Assembly (NCBI RefSeq): GCF_011250555.1
Contig: NZ_JAANMZ010000026.1
Coordinates: 1-64,000 of the forward strand
From: Bacillus sp. MM2020_4
GTDB taxonomy: Bacteria; Bacillota; Bacilli; Bacillales; Cytobacillaceae
DNA length: 64,000 bases
Reading direction: 5' to 3'
Below the pieces are notes generated by a model. The model did no database searches, was not told the DNA's origin, and saw only the letters and a program-made list of their open reading frames with translations. A program made the position numbers and the translations under genes. Within the stretch, counting starts at the first letter, position 1. Every line of letters begins with the position of its first letter. Of this stretch, positions 1-8,163 are shown in pieces.

Positions 1-9
1 ATATGAATT

Positions 10-816
10 ATGGGTAAAGTGGGTGACGATTTGTTTCTCCAAATAAATAATATTAACAAACAGTTTACTAATCAAAAGGTTACTAGTGATGTTCTTACCA
101 ATATAAATCTCGATATTAAAGAAGGAGAGTTTGTCTCAATTCTTGGACCTTCGGGTTGTGGGAAATCTACCTTACTCTCGATTGTTGCCGGTTTAACAAA
201 GCCAACGAGCGGTGAGATCTTGCTCAAAGGGGATTCCATCAAAAAGCCGGGGAAAGACAGGGGGATGGTTTTTCAAGAGGCTGCCCTATTTCCTTGGATG
301 ACGGTGGAGGAAAATGTGATGTTCCCGCTTCGCAAGGAAATGAAGAAAAAGGAAGCAAGGGAAGTTGCCCATCAGTATTTACAAATGGTTCAGCTAAGCA
401 ATTTTGCCTTGCATTCCCCACATGAGCTTTCAGGCGGAATGCAGCAGAGGGTCTCCATTGCCAGGGCACTTTCAATGAATCCCAAGGTATTACTCATGGA
501 TGAACCTTTTGGTGCTCTAGATGAACAGACACGGGCAAGACTTCATCATGAATTAGAGAAAATCTGGTTTGAAACCAAAAAAACGATTCTTTTTGTCACC
601 CATAGTATTAGCGAGTCAATTAAACTATCAGACAGGATCATTGTTATGGGAACAAGGCCAGGTGTGGTTCTTGAGGATATTCACGTGAAAATTCCAAGAC
701 CGCGGAATGCGCATCCGCAAGCAGTGGCTAAAGTAGAAGAGAAAATCAATAGCCTATTAAAAACAGAGATTGATAAAGTGATAAAAGAGGAACTGTCATA
801 TGCAGCGAACAATTAA
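10..816 (+). CDS. ABC transporter ATP-binding protein (sulfonate/nitrate/taurine importer type)
   Basis: Energises uptake of an anionic small molecule, most likely a sulfur compound, at the inner face of the membrane. Visible motifs are Walker A GPSGCGKST (about residues 47-55), Q-loop FQEAALFPWMT, signature LSGGMQQR, Walker B VLLMDEPFGALDE and the H-loop THSI. Length (268 aa) fits the SsuB/TauB/NrtD family. An in-frame stop at base 4 makes ATG 10 the first possible start; its ribosome-binding site lies off the window. It overlaps the permease start by 17 bp, so the two are translationally coupled. The downstream cysteine synthase supports sulfur rather than nitrate as the substrate theme, but the motifs alone cannot settle this. 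Confidence 0.9.
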   Translation: MGKVGDDLFLQINNINKQFTNQKVTSDVLTNINLDIKEGEFVSILGPSGCGKSTLLSIVAGLTKPTSGEILLKGDSIKKPGKDRGMVFQEAALFPWMTVEENVMFPLRKEMKKKEAREVAHQYLQMVQLSNFALHSPHELSGGMQQRVSIARALSMNPKVLLMDEPFGALDEQTRARLHHELEKIWFETKKTILFVTHSISESIKLSDRIIVMGTRPGVVLEDIHVKIPRPRNAHPQAVAKVEEKINSLLKTEIDKVIKEELSYAANN

Positions 817-1561
817 ACGAATTATATTCTTTGCGCTTTTACTCGTCATTTGGCAGGCTGCTGTGAAGATATTGAATGTTTCTCCGGCCCTTATGCCTGC
901 TCCGACTGACGTTGTGAAAACTCTAGGAAAAGGTTTTGAAGATAAAACCCTCATATACGATATTCTTGCAAGTTTTAGAAGATTAGCCATTGGTTTATTT
1001 ATTTCCATTATCATTGGCTTCTGTTTAGGTATTCTGTTAGCAAAAAATAAAACCGCTGATGAAACATTAGGCACCTTGATTCTAGCACTGCAGAGTGTCC
1101 CAAGTATTGTCTGGCTGCCAATCGCCATTATGTGGTTTGGCCTAAATGAAAGCTCTGTTATCTTTATCGTGATTCTCGGGGCAACACTTGTTATTACCAT
1201 TAATATGAGGATTGGAATTAAGAATGTTCCGCCTCTTTACATTAGGGCAGCCCAAACGATGGGGTCGGGAGGAATCGATCTGTTTGCAAAGGTGATACTT
1301 CCTGCTTCCGTTCCATATGCCGTTACTGGAATTAGACTTGGCTGGGCCTTCGCTTGGCGTGCGCTGATGGCAGGAGAGATTTTGAGTACCGGACCTGGGT
1401 TGGGTTACACACTCAAGTACGCATCCGATTTCGGAAATATGAGTATGGTCATCGGTATTATGATCATTATTGGTGTCATTGGTACGATTGTAGATCTTAC
1501 GTTCTTCCAACGAGTCGAACAGAATGTCATTCGCCGTTGGGGATTAGAAACGAGTAAATAA
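800..1561 (+). CDS. ABC transporter permease (SsuC/TauC-type)
   Basis: Membrane-spanning subunit of the same importer, 253 aa, with a BPD_transp_1 layout of about six hydrophobic segments. The cytoplasmic coupling loop is visible around residues 150-195 (ARAAQTMGSGGIDLF...VLPASVPYAVTGIRLGWAFAW), close to the EAA-type loop of SsuC-like permeases. The start overlaps the ATPase gene and the stop lies 14 bp before the lipoprotein gene, giving a tight three-gene operon. Confidence 0.9.
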   Translation: MQRTIKRIIFFALLLVIWQAAVKILNVSPALMPAPTDVVKTLGKGFEDKTLIYDILASFRRLAIGLFISIIIGFCLGILLAKNKTADETLGTLILALQSVPSIVWLPIAIMWFGLNESSVIFIVILGATLVITINMRIGIKNVPPLYIRAAQTMGSGGIDLFAKVILPASVPYAVTGIRLGWAFAWRALMAGEILSTGPGLGYTLKYASDFGNMSMVIGIMIIIGVIGTIVDLTFFQRVEQNVIRRWGLETSK

Positions 1562-1575
1562 GGGGGAGAAAGTAG

Positions 1576-2577
1576 ATGAATAAAAAGACAAAAATCATCG
1601 GAATGTCAATATTACTTAGTATGGGGTTATTAGCTGGCTGCGGTTCAAACGAAACGAGTGGCAGTGCTGGTTCCGAAAAAGTCGTGATTGGCTATTTTCC
1701 AAATATTGATCATGCACCTGCTATGATCGCAAGAGAAAAAGGGTATTATGAAAAAGAATTAGGTAAAAACGTGAAAGTGGAGTACAAAACATTTCCTGAT
1801 GGCGGCGCCTTTATGACAGCATTAAAAACAGGTGATATTGATGCTGGTTTGGTAGGTCCCGGACCGGTTATGAATAACTTTACAAACGGTGCAGATGTTA
1901 AAATTATTGCGGGGGCATCATCAGGTGGAACAGCAATCGTTGCAAGTGAAAAAAGTGGCATCAATTCTGTTGAGGATTTCCAGGGTAAAACGTTTGTCAC
2001 GCCTGGTATCGGATGCACACATGATGTCCAAATGGAAACATTCCTGCAGGACTACGGTATTTCATCGGCTAGAATTGGGGGGACATTAAAGCATGTAACC
2101 GGAAATCCCGCTCAATATGCCAGTATGTTTGAATCAGGTAAAGTCGATTTAGCCGCAGTACCTGAGCCGTGGGCAACTCAATTAGTAAAAGAGGCAGGCG
2201 CGAAAATTATTGTCGATAGCTCCCAAATTTCTTACGGGAATACATTACCGAATACGATTTTAGTTGCTAGTGGCAAGAAAATTAAAGCCGATAAGGGAGT
2301 GATTGCTAAAATTGTGAAGGCACAAAACGAAGCGATCAACTTTATCAATAAAAACCCTGATGAAGCAAAGGAAATTACCGTCCAAAGCATCAAAGAGATC
2401 ACGAAGCAAGGACTTGATCAAGACGTAGTGGATACGGCTTGGACCCACATTCACTTTACTAAAGATGTTAATAAAGATGTGATTGAACAATTTGCCAATT
2501 CTTCTGTTTACCTAAAATTTTTAAAAGAGCTGCCAGAGTTTAAAACATTAATTGATACGCAATTTATTAACTTATAA
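1576..2577 (+). CDS. ABC transporter substrate-binding lipoprotein (SsuA/NMT1-like)
   Basis: Captures the substrate outside the cell and delivers it to the permease. A lipoprotein signal peptide ends in LLAGC (Cys22). The mature protein has the aliphatic sulfonate/nitrate-binding pattern: GYFPNIDHAPAMIAREKGYYEKE, an ALKTGDIDAGLVG stretch and VDLAAVPEPWA. 333 aa is normal. The ribosome-binding site is AAGGGGGAGAAAG before ATG 1576. Gene order ATPase-permease-binding protein differs from the ssuBACD order of B. subtilis, and no monooxygenase (SsuD/TauD) gene is adjacent, so the imported compound is not identified. Confidence 0.9.
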   Translation: MNKKTKIIGMSILLSMGLLAGCGSNETSGSAGSEKVVIGYFPNIDHAPAMIAREKGYYEKELGKNVKVEYKTFPDGGAFMTALKTGDIDAGLVGPGPVMNNFTNGADVKIIAGASSGGTAIVASEKSGINSVEDFQGKTFVTPGIGCTHDVQMETFLQDYGISSARIGGTLKHVTGNPAQYASMFESGKVDLAAVPEPWATQLVKEAGAKIIVDSSQISYGNTLPNTILVASGKKIKADKGVIAKIVKAQNEAINFINKNPDEAKEITVQSIKEITKQGLDQDVVDTAWTHIHFTKDVNKDVIEQFANSSVYLKFLKELPEFKTLIDTQFINL

Positions 2578-2585
2578 GGAGCAAA

Positions 2586-2630
2586 GGGATACTGAGGACG
2601 TTTTGGTCAGCATCCCTGCTTCTGTTTTTA
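2586..2630 (+). terminator. Hairpin terminator between the ABC operon and cysK
   Basis: An imperfect stem pairs GGGATaCTGA with TCAGcATCCC around a loop of about 11 nt, followed by a T-rich run (2621-2629). It sits between the binding-protein stop and the cysK ribosome-binding site. It can end the importer transcript or set lower read-through into cysK. Confidence 0.65.
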
Positions 2631-2657
2631 TAAAAATGATCTTGAAAGGTGAAGAAA

Positions 2658-3581
2658 ATGAAACTCTATCGTTCCATTCTTGATTTAATAGGGAATACGC
2701 CAACTGTCAAACTTAATAAAATACCGGAACCATCTGGTGCTGAAGTATTTGTAAAACTTGAATCCTTTAACCCAGGGGGAAGTGTAAAGGACCGTGCCGC
2801 GCAGAAAATGATTGAGCGAGCCGAGGAAACAGGGAAGCTAATCCCTGGAAAAAGCACGATCATTGAACCGACATCTGGAAATACGGGAATTGGCATTGCT
2901 ATGGTAGCGGCCGTGAAAGGCTATCGCTGTATTATCACCATGCCTGATAATGCTACCCAGGAGCGAGTGAAAATCTTAAAAGCGTATGGAGCAGAAGTTT
3001 ATTTAACTCCTGGAAAATTGCGTATGCAAGGGGCGATTGATGAGGCTGGTCGTTTGGCGCGCGAGCTTCCTGATAGTTTTATTCCCATGCAGTTTGAGAA
3101 TCCGGCAAATGCCGATGTTCATCGTGAAACGACTGCTGTCGAGATTTTAGAAGCTTTTGAAGGAAGACTGGACGCCTTAGTGGTCACAGCTGGAACGGGC
3201 GGTACCGTTACCGGTGTAGGAGAAGAATTGAAGAAATCGATTCCCAATTTAAAAATATATGTGGTCGAGCCATTTGGATCACCGGTCCTATCAGGTGGTA
3301 ATCCTGGGCCACATAAAATCCCCGGAACAGGTCCAGGGTTCATCCCGAAAATCTTAAACCGTGAAATATTTGATGACATCCTGCTCATTAAAGATGAGGA
3401 TGCAGAAGCAATGGCTCGCCGACTTGCGGCAGAAGAAGGTATCTTCGTTGGTGCATCTGGTGCATCGACTGCCCATTTTGCAGTTGAGATGGCGAAGGGA
3501 CTTCCAGCTTCAGCAAGGGTACTGTGTTTGGCCCCTGATACGGGAGAGCGATATCTATCTTCTGACCTATTTCCAGGATAA
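2658..3581 (+). CDS. cysK: Cysteine synthase (O-acetylserine sulfhydrylase), PLP-dependent
   Basis: Makes cysteine from O-acetylserine and sulfide in the cytoplasm. The PLP-lysine motif GGSVKDRAA, the TSGNTG phosphate/substrate loop and the glycine-rich GTGGTVTGVG loop are all visible. About 307 aa matches CysK/CysM. A GTG at 2649 is in frame, but ATG 2658 is placed correctly behind AAAGGTG (2645-2651) and begins the usual MKLYRSILDLIGNTP. Its position after a sulfonate-type importer suggests a local sulfur-assimilation unit, possibly separated by the hairpin upstream. The split between CysK and CysM is not certain. Confidence 0.93.
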   Translation: MKLYRSILDLIGNTPTVKLNKIPEPSGAEVFVKLESFNPGGSVKDRAAQKMIERAEETGKLIPGKSTIIEPTSGNTGIGIAMVAAVKGYRCIITMPDNATQERVKILKAYGAEVYLTPGKLRMQGAIDEAGRLARELPDSFIPMQFENPANADVHRETTAVEILEAFEGRLDALVVTAGTGGTVTGVGEELKKSIPNLKIYVVEPFGSPVLSGGNPGPHKIPGTGPGFIPKILNREIFDDILLIKDEDAEAMARRLAAEEGIFVGASGASTAHFAVEMAKGLPASARVLCLAPDTGERYLSSDLFPG

Positions 3582-3616
3582 TGTATGATCGTGATTATCC
3601 ATTCAATAAGCAAAAG

Positions 3617-3650
3617 GCGAACAGTGAGTAGCATTGTTCGCTTTTTTTTA
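3617..3650 (+). terminator. Intrinsic terminator after cysK
   Basis: GCGAACA pairs with TGTTCGC, followed by an uninterrupted T8 run. It lies 36 bp after the cysK stop. Confidence 0.85.
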
Positions 3651-3695
3651 TGATATTCTGTTTCTAATTAGTATTCTTAATATGGGGGGATGAGA

Positions 3696-4148
3696 ATGGG
3701 TTACATTGAAGAGTTAAGAGAAATAATTGGAAATCGGCCGATCATTTTAGTCGGTGCAGTCGTGGCAGTCCTTGATGCAAAAGGGAAAATTCTTTTACAA
3801 AAACGCCCTGAAGGCATCTGGGGACTGCCAGGGGGCCTGATGGAATTAGCCGAATCTGCTGAGGACGCTGCAAGAAGGGAAGTCTTTGAAGAAACAGGGA
3901 TTGAAATTGGCCAGCTTCAGTTAGTGGATGTATTTTCAGGTAAGCAGTATTTTAGAAAATTAGCAAACGGTGATGAGTTTTATCCTGTTACCATTGCTTA
4001 TACCTCTAAGGACATGAAAAATAACATCATTAAAATTGATGGGAAAGAATCAATTGATGCAGGTTTCTTTGATAGGCTAGAATTACCGGAGAACACCAGT
4101 CCTTTAGTCAAAACACTGATCCAACGGTATTCTCATTTCCTCAACTAG
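3696..4148 (+). CDS. Nudix hydrolase
   Basis: Predicted hydrolase of a nucleoside diphosphate linked to another group. The Nudix box is complete: GGLMELAESAEDAARREVFEETGIEIG (shown here as a pattern GX5EX7REVFEETGI, about residues 47-69). 150 aa is typical. ATG 3696 is preferred over the in-frame ATG 3690 because GGGGGA (3684-3689) is then 6 nt upstream. It is monocistronic, flanked by the cysK terminator and the opposite-strand small ORF. The substrate cannot be told from sequence. Confidence 0.88.
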   Translation: MGYIEELREIIGNRPIILVGAVVAVLDAKGKILLQKRPEGIWGLPGGLMELAESAEDAARREVFEETGIEIGQLQLVDVFSGKQYFRKLANGDEFYPVTIAYTSKDMKNNIIKIDGKESIDAGFFDRLELPENTSPLVKTLIQRYSHFLN

Positions 4149-4265
4149 AACGTCCAAGAAGAGTCCTTTAAGAAATAGGATAACCTGCCTCCCGGTGCGG
4201 AAAAAGCTGGGGGTTAGGGATCCCTTTTTTTGAAGGATAAAGGAAATCTTATCGATCGGATAAAT

Positions 4266-4376
4266 TTAATCCTCCTCCGTATAGGCCTCTACCGTCGTAT
4301 CTCTGCACTCCCAGCATTCCGTTCTATTCCGCTCCATAATGGATAATTCCTTGCCACAAGAAATGCACGTATCCAT
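4266..4376 (-). CDS. Small CxxC...CxxC (zinc-ribbon-like) protein, 36 aa
   Basis: The reverse strand encodes a 36-residue protein with two Cys pairs (CISC at residues 4-7 and CWEC at 21-24) and an acidic tail ending TEED. An AAAGGGG ribosome-binding site sits about 9 nt before the ATG. The Cys spacing suggests a zinc knuckle or rubredoxin-like site. No family was recognised. It fills the space between the Nudix gene and the IclR promoter and is transcribed against both. Confidence 0.6.
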   Translation of the reverse strand: MDTCISCGKELSIMERNRTECWECRDTTVEAYTEED

Positions 4377-4545
4377 GTCTATAATCCCCTTTCTAATGAA
4401 AATGTTATATAAATATATGTGTTTATTTTCTACTTATGCTACCTGGTAAAAATAAGTGCCTAACCCGCAGTGTAGTAAATTAGTACCATCATGTGGGGAC
4501 AGACCTTGCTTAGCATCTTTAATAGATATAAAATTCAGAATTTTA

Positions 4546-4575
4546 TTGACAAATAGGAAAAGTCTTCGTTACTAT
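4546..4575 (+). promoter_or_regulatory. SigA-type promoter of the IclR gene
   Basis: TTGACA (4546-4551), an 18-bp spacer and TACTAT (4570-4575) lie 70 bp before the IclR start. Confidence 0.65.
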
Positions 4576-4604
4576 AGGGTTATGAATGATGATATTTACG
4601 AACG

Positions 4605-4625
4605 CCATTCGATAATATCGAATGG
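4605..4625. promoter_or_regulatory. Perfect 9-bp inverted repeat, candidate IclR operator
   Basis: CCATTCGAT, a 3-nt spacer and ATCGAATGG lie between the promoter and the ribosome-binding site of the regulator gene. The position fits autoregulation by road-block, and the regulator gene is the first of the three-gene unit. Confidence 0.65.
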
Positions 4626-4644
4626 GGAGCGCGGAGGAGAAGCC

Positions 4645-5442
4645 ATGGCTGAACGACTTATTCAATCAATTGAAAGAGCTGCTGGTGTGCTTGAATTGTT
4701 TTTGACCTCGGATCAGGAACTAAGTGTGAAAGAAATAAGTGAAAAAATGGGTTTATCGAAAAGTACCATTCACGGAATCATTAAGACCCTTGAGGCTAAA
4801 GGGTATCTCCAGCAAAACCGGAATGATTTAAAATACAAGCTGGGCATGAAGCTGTTTGAATTAGGAAATAAGGTTAGTCAGCAATTTGATCTTGGAAAAA
4901 TCGCCCGCCCGATCATAAAAGAACTTGTTGAGGGGCTAGAGGAAACGGTTCACTTAGTTGTTTTTGAACGTGAAGAAGTTATTTACATTGAAAAACTGGA
5001 TGGTCCAAGGCAATTAAGGATCTACTCCCAAATTGGCAAGAGGGCCCCCATCCATTGCACAGGGGTAGGGAAAGTGATTCTTGCCTATCAAAGCGAAAAT
5101 GAGATCAATAGTCTCTTATCAAAGAGCAAAATGGAATCGTTTACGGAATATACAATTACCGATAAAGAAGAGTTAAAAAGACACTTACACCAGATACGAG
5201 AGCAGGGCTATTCAATCGATGACGAAGAAATCGAATTGGGACTCAAATGTGTGGCGGCACCAATATTCGATCATCATGGAAAGGTGTTAGGCGCGATTAG
5301 CTGTGCAGCACCTAAAGTAAGGATGAACAATGAGAGGCTTGGGGAAGTCATTAAGGGGATTAAACAAGCTGCTTTGAGGATTTCAGCTAGTATGGGCTAC
5401 GAAGCAAAACCAACACATATGCAGGTTTTGGATACAAAATAA
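4645..5442 (+). CDS. IclR family transcriptional regulator
   Basis: A 265-aa DNA-binding regulator with a winged helix at about residues 5-65 (LSVKEISEKMGLSKSTIHGIIKTLE, then the wing YLQQNRNDLKYKLG). A C-terminal IclR effector domain follows (HCTGVGKVILAY, GYSIDDEEIELGLKCVAAPIFDHHGKVLGAISCAAP). ATG 4645 was chosen over an upstream ORF extension because GCGGAGGAG precedes it and the protein then has normal IclR length. It lies 29 bp before the aldehyde dehydrogenase gene and probably senses an aromatic-degradation intermediate such as 4-hydroxy-2-oxoacid. The operator candidate at 4605-4625 suggests it controls its own operon. Confidence 0.92.
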   Translation: MAERLIQSIERAAGVLELFLTSDQELSVKEISEKMGLSKSTIHGIIKTLEAKGYLQQNRNDLKYKLGMKLFELGNKVSQQFDLGKIARPIIKELVEGLEETVHLVVFEREEVIYIEKLDGPRQLRIYSQIGKRAPIHCTGVGKVILAYQSENEINSLLSKSKMESFTEYTITDKEELKRHLHQIREQGYSIDDEEIELGLKCVAAPIFDHHGKVLGAISCAAPKVRMNNERLGEVIKGIKQAALRISASMGYEAKPTHMQVLDTK

Positions 5443-5471
5443 ATAAACAGGTTTGAAGGAGGAGAATCATT

Positions 5472-6359
5472 TTGTCTAAAGTGAAAGTTGCAATTTTGGG
5501 TTCTGGAAATATTGGAACAGATTTGATGATTAAGCTTGGACGTTCAGAAGTTTTAGAGCTAACTGCAGTGATTGGGATTGATTCGGAGTCGGATGGTTTG
5601 CGTCGCGCCAAAGAATTGGGCTATTTAGCTGTTGATACAGGCTTGCAGGGTTTCCTTGAACACCATTCTGAATTAGCGGATATTGTGTTTGACGCTACTT
5701 CAGCAAAGGCACACGTAAGACATGCCAAAATGTTAAAAGACGCTGGGAAAAAAGCGATTGATATGACTCCGGCAGCTCGCGGCCCTTTTGTTGTTCCAGC
5801 AGTTAATATAGGGTCAAATATGGAGGAAGAGAATATCAACCTGATTACCTGCGGCGGACAGGCGACGATTCCAATGGTCCACGCAGTAAATCGTGTAAGT
5901 AGGGTAGAGTATGCAGAAATAGTGGCGACAATTTCGAGCCTTAGTGCCGGTCCTGGGACACGAGCAAATATAGATGAGTTTACTGAAACCACTTCTCGGG
6001 GAATTGAGGAGGTTGGGGGAGCAAAGAAAGGAAAAGCCATTATTATTTTAAACCCAGCTGAACCACCCATTTTGATGCGGGATACTGTGTATGCCCTTGT
6101 TGAAAAAGGAACGATGGACGAAGCCAAGATCACTCAATCTATTAAAGAAATGGAACAAGTCGTTCAATCATATGTGCCTGGGTACCGTCTGCGGACAGAG
6201 CCTATTTTTGAAGGGAATCAGGTAACCATTTTTATCGAAGTAGAAGGTGCTGGCGACTACCTGCCGAAATACTCCGGTAACCTTGATATTATGACGGCAG
6301 CAGGAGTCAAAGTAGCAGAAGAGTTTGCCAAAAATCAATTAGCAAAACAACTAGTTTAA
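5472..6359 (+). CDS. mhpF: Acetaldehyde dehydrogenase (acylating), MhpF/DmpF-type
   Basis: Oxidises acetaldehyde to acetyl-CoA with NAD+ and CoA. Visible parts are the Rossmann start [14 protein letters not shown], the catalytic-Cys region [16 protein letters not shown] (Cys about residue 127) and the dimerisation/interaction region [29 protein letters not shown]. 295 aa is normal. The start is TTG 5472, behind GAAGGAGGAG. The enzyme normally channels acetaldehyde from the aldolase encoded 21 bp downstream. Confidence 0.95.
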   Translation: MSKVKVAILGSGNIGTDLMIKLGRSEVLELTAVIGIDSESDGLRRAKELGYLAVDTGLQGFLEHHSELADIVFDATSAKAHVRHAKMLKDAGKKAIDMTPAARGPFVVPAVNIGSNMEEENINLITCGGQATIPMVHAVNRVSRVEYAEIVATISSLSAGPGTRANIDEFTETTSRGIEEVGGAKKGKAIIILNPAEPPILMRDTVYALVEKGTMDEAKITQSIKEMEQVVQSYVPGYRLRTEPIFEGNQVTIFIEVEGAGDYLPKYSGNLDIMTAAGVKVAEEFAKNQLAKQLV

Positions 6360-6380
6360 TAGAAAGGAGATTTTGACAAA

Positions 6381-7409
6381 ATGACAAATGCCCGGGATAT
6401 TTTTATCACAGAGGTAGCATTGCGTGATGGAAGCCATGCGATTGCCCACCAATTTACAGTAGATCAAGTTCTGAAAGTAGCAAAGGTTTTAAATGATGCG
6501 GGGGTTCCTTATATTGAGGTATCACATGGAGACGGTTTATCTGGTTCGTCTCTACAATATGGGATTTCCAGGACTAATGAAATGGAATTGATTGAAGCAG
6601 CTGTATCTGTGGTGGATCAAGCAAAAATAGCCGTTCTCTTGATTCCTGGAATTGGCACAGTGAAGGAATTAAAAGAAGCAGCGAAATTAGGGGCTAAAAT
6701 GGCGCGTATTGCGACACATGTGACGGAAGCAGACGTTGCCCCGCAGCATATCCAAGCGGCAAAAGATCTAGGGATGGAAACAGTCGGATTTTTGATGATG
6801 TCCCACATGGCAGAGGTGGGCAAATTAGTCGAGAAAGCAAAATTAATGGAAAACTATGGGGCTGATACGGTGTATGTGGTGGATTCAGCGGGTGCCTTAC
6901 TCCCAGACCAGGTCCGCACGAGGATCCGTGCCCTGAAACAGCATGTTGGAGTAAATATTGGATTCCATGGCCACAACAACCTGTCCCTTGCCATGGCCAA
7001 TTCCTTAGTCGCGATGGAAGAAGGGGCGACACGAATTGACGGGAGTGTCCGCTGTTTAGGTGCAGGAGCGGGTAATACACAAACAGAAGTGCTTACAGCG
7101 GTGCTGGACCGAATGGGGATCCAGACAGGCATAGATGTTTACAAAATGATGGACTTAGCGGAAGCTGTGGTGGCACCGATCCAGAAAACACCGCAAGAGA
7201 TTACCAAAGACAGCCTCGTTCTCGGTTATGCCGGTGTCTATTCAAGCTTTGCCCTTCATGCTAAACGAGCCGCAACCAAGTTCGGAATCGATTCACGTGA
7301 TATTTTAGTAGAGTTAGGAAAACGTAAGGTTGTCGGTGGTCAAGAGGATATGATTGTCGATGTAGCAGCCGAAATTGCTAAAGCAAAGGCAGAAGTGATG
7401 ATAAGATAA
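6381..7409 (+). CDS. mhpE: 4-hydroxy-2-oxovalerate aldolase, MhpE/DmpG-type
   Basis: Splits 4-hydroxy-2-oxovalerate (or a homologue) into pyruvate and acetaldehyde; the last steps of meta-cleavage and phenylpropionate degradation. HMGL-like TIM barrel start ITEVALRDGSHAIAHQF (metal Asp and catalytic residues), GFHGHNNLSLAMAN (metal-binding His pair) and the C-terminal DmpG communication domain (SSFALHAKRAATKFGI) are present. 342 aa. The ribosome-binding site is AGAAAGGAG. Only regulator, dehydrogenase and aldolase are here: no hydratase or ring-cleavage dioxygenase is in the window, so the upstream pathway must lie elsewhere or be absent. Confidence 0.95.
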   Translation: MTNARDIFITEVALRDGSHAIAHQFTVDQVLKVAKVLNDAGVPYIEVSHGDGLSGSSLQYGISRTNEMELIEAAVSVVDQAKIAVLLIPGIGTVKELKEAAKLGAKMARIATHVTEADVAPQHIQAAKDLGMETVGFLMMSHMAEVGKLVEKAKLMENYGADTVYVVDSAGALLPDQVRTRIRALKQHVGVNIGFHGHNNLSLAMANSLVAMEEGATRIDGSVRCLGAGAGNTQTEVLTAVLDRMGIQTGIDVYKMMDLAEAVVAPIQKTPQEITKDSLVLGYAGVYSSFALHAKRAATKFGIDSRDILVELGKRKVVGGQEDMIVDVAAEIAKAKAEVMIR

Positions 7410-7425
7410 TGATGAATACAATTCT

Positions 7426-7460
7426 GGATAGCCTGAAAAAGGGCCATCCTGTTTTTTTTA
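7426..7460 (+). terminator. Intrinsic terminator after mhpE
   Basis: GGATAGCC pairs with GGCCATCC (one mismatch), followed by T8. Confidence 0.8.
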
Positions 7461-7548
7461 GTAAGGAAGTTTCTGCTATACTTAAAATAATTACCAATAA
7501 CCCTGTTCAAAAGGTGTTAGGGACAGACCATGTACAAGGGAGATAAAG

Positions 7549-7989
7549 ATGAAAATTTATGTTGATGCGGATGCATGTCCAGTTAAAGATATTGTGATTC
7601 TTGAAGGGACGAAAGCGGACATTCCTGTCATCCTTGTTACGAGCTTTTCCCATTTTTCTAGTGCGGAACAGCCAGCAGGAGTGGAAACCATTTATGTTGA
7701 TGATGGAGCAGATGCTGCCGATTATCGGATTATGAGGTTGGTGGAAAAAGGGGACATAATGGTTACGCAAGATTATGGACTTGCTTCGCTAGGTTTAGCA
7801 AAAGGATGTGTAGTCCTCCACCATAAAGGGTTTATCTATACAAATGAAAACATTGATCAATTATTACAAACTCGCTATTTTAGCGCCATGGCGCGAAAGG
7901 GCGGAAAGCGGACTAAAGGGCCAAAACCTTTTACAGCGGAAGATAGGGAACAATTTAGGGAGCTGTTTAAAGGGATAATAAGTGAATGA
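7549..7989 (+). CDS. yqxD: YaiI/YqxD family protein (DUF188)
   Basis: Conserved bacterial protein of unsettled function with a PIN-like/NYN-related nuclease fold. The family start [13 protein letters not shown], the middle [19 protein letters not shown] and the C-terminal [18 protein letters not shown] are all visible. 146 aa is standard. The ribosome-binding site is AAGGGAGAT. It stands alone, whereas in B. subtilis yqxD is near the dnaG-sigA operon. Confidence 0.9.
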   Translation: MKIYVDADACPVKDIVILEGTKADIPVILVTSFSHFSSAEQPAGVETIYVDDGADAADYRIMRLVEKGDIMVTQDYGLASLGLAKGCVVLHHKGFIYTNENIDQLLQTRYFSAMARKGGKRTKGPKPFTAEDREQFRELFKGIISE

Positions 7990-8000
7990 GGTTTTAGAAA

Positions 8001-8037
8001 GGCGATTCCTAATGACATCTATGGGCATCGTCTTTTT
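8001..8037 (+). terminator. Probable terminator after yqxD
   Basis: GGCGAT pairs with ATCGTC (one G-U pair), followed by T5. The loop is long, so it is a weak candidate. Confidence 0.45.
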
Positions 8038-8099
8038 ATAATTGCGTACGTTATCTGTGTGGGTAAGTGCTACCCTTTTAGGGATAAGGTTTGAAATGG

Positions 8100-8128
8100 A
8101 TGACACTTCCATTATTCTTAAGTATAAT
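8100..8128 (+). promoter_or_regulatory. Promoter of the HprK-like gene
   Basis: ATGACA (8100-8105), a 17-bp spacer and a perfect TATAAT (8123-8128) lie 35 bp before the GTG start. Confidence 0.6.
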
Positions 8129-8163
8129 TCATATAAAGAAGGCTATTAGGACGGTGATAATAG

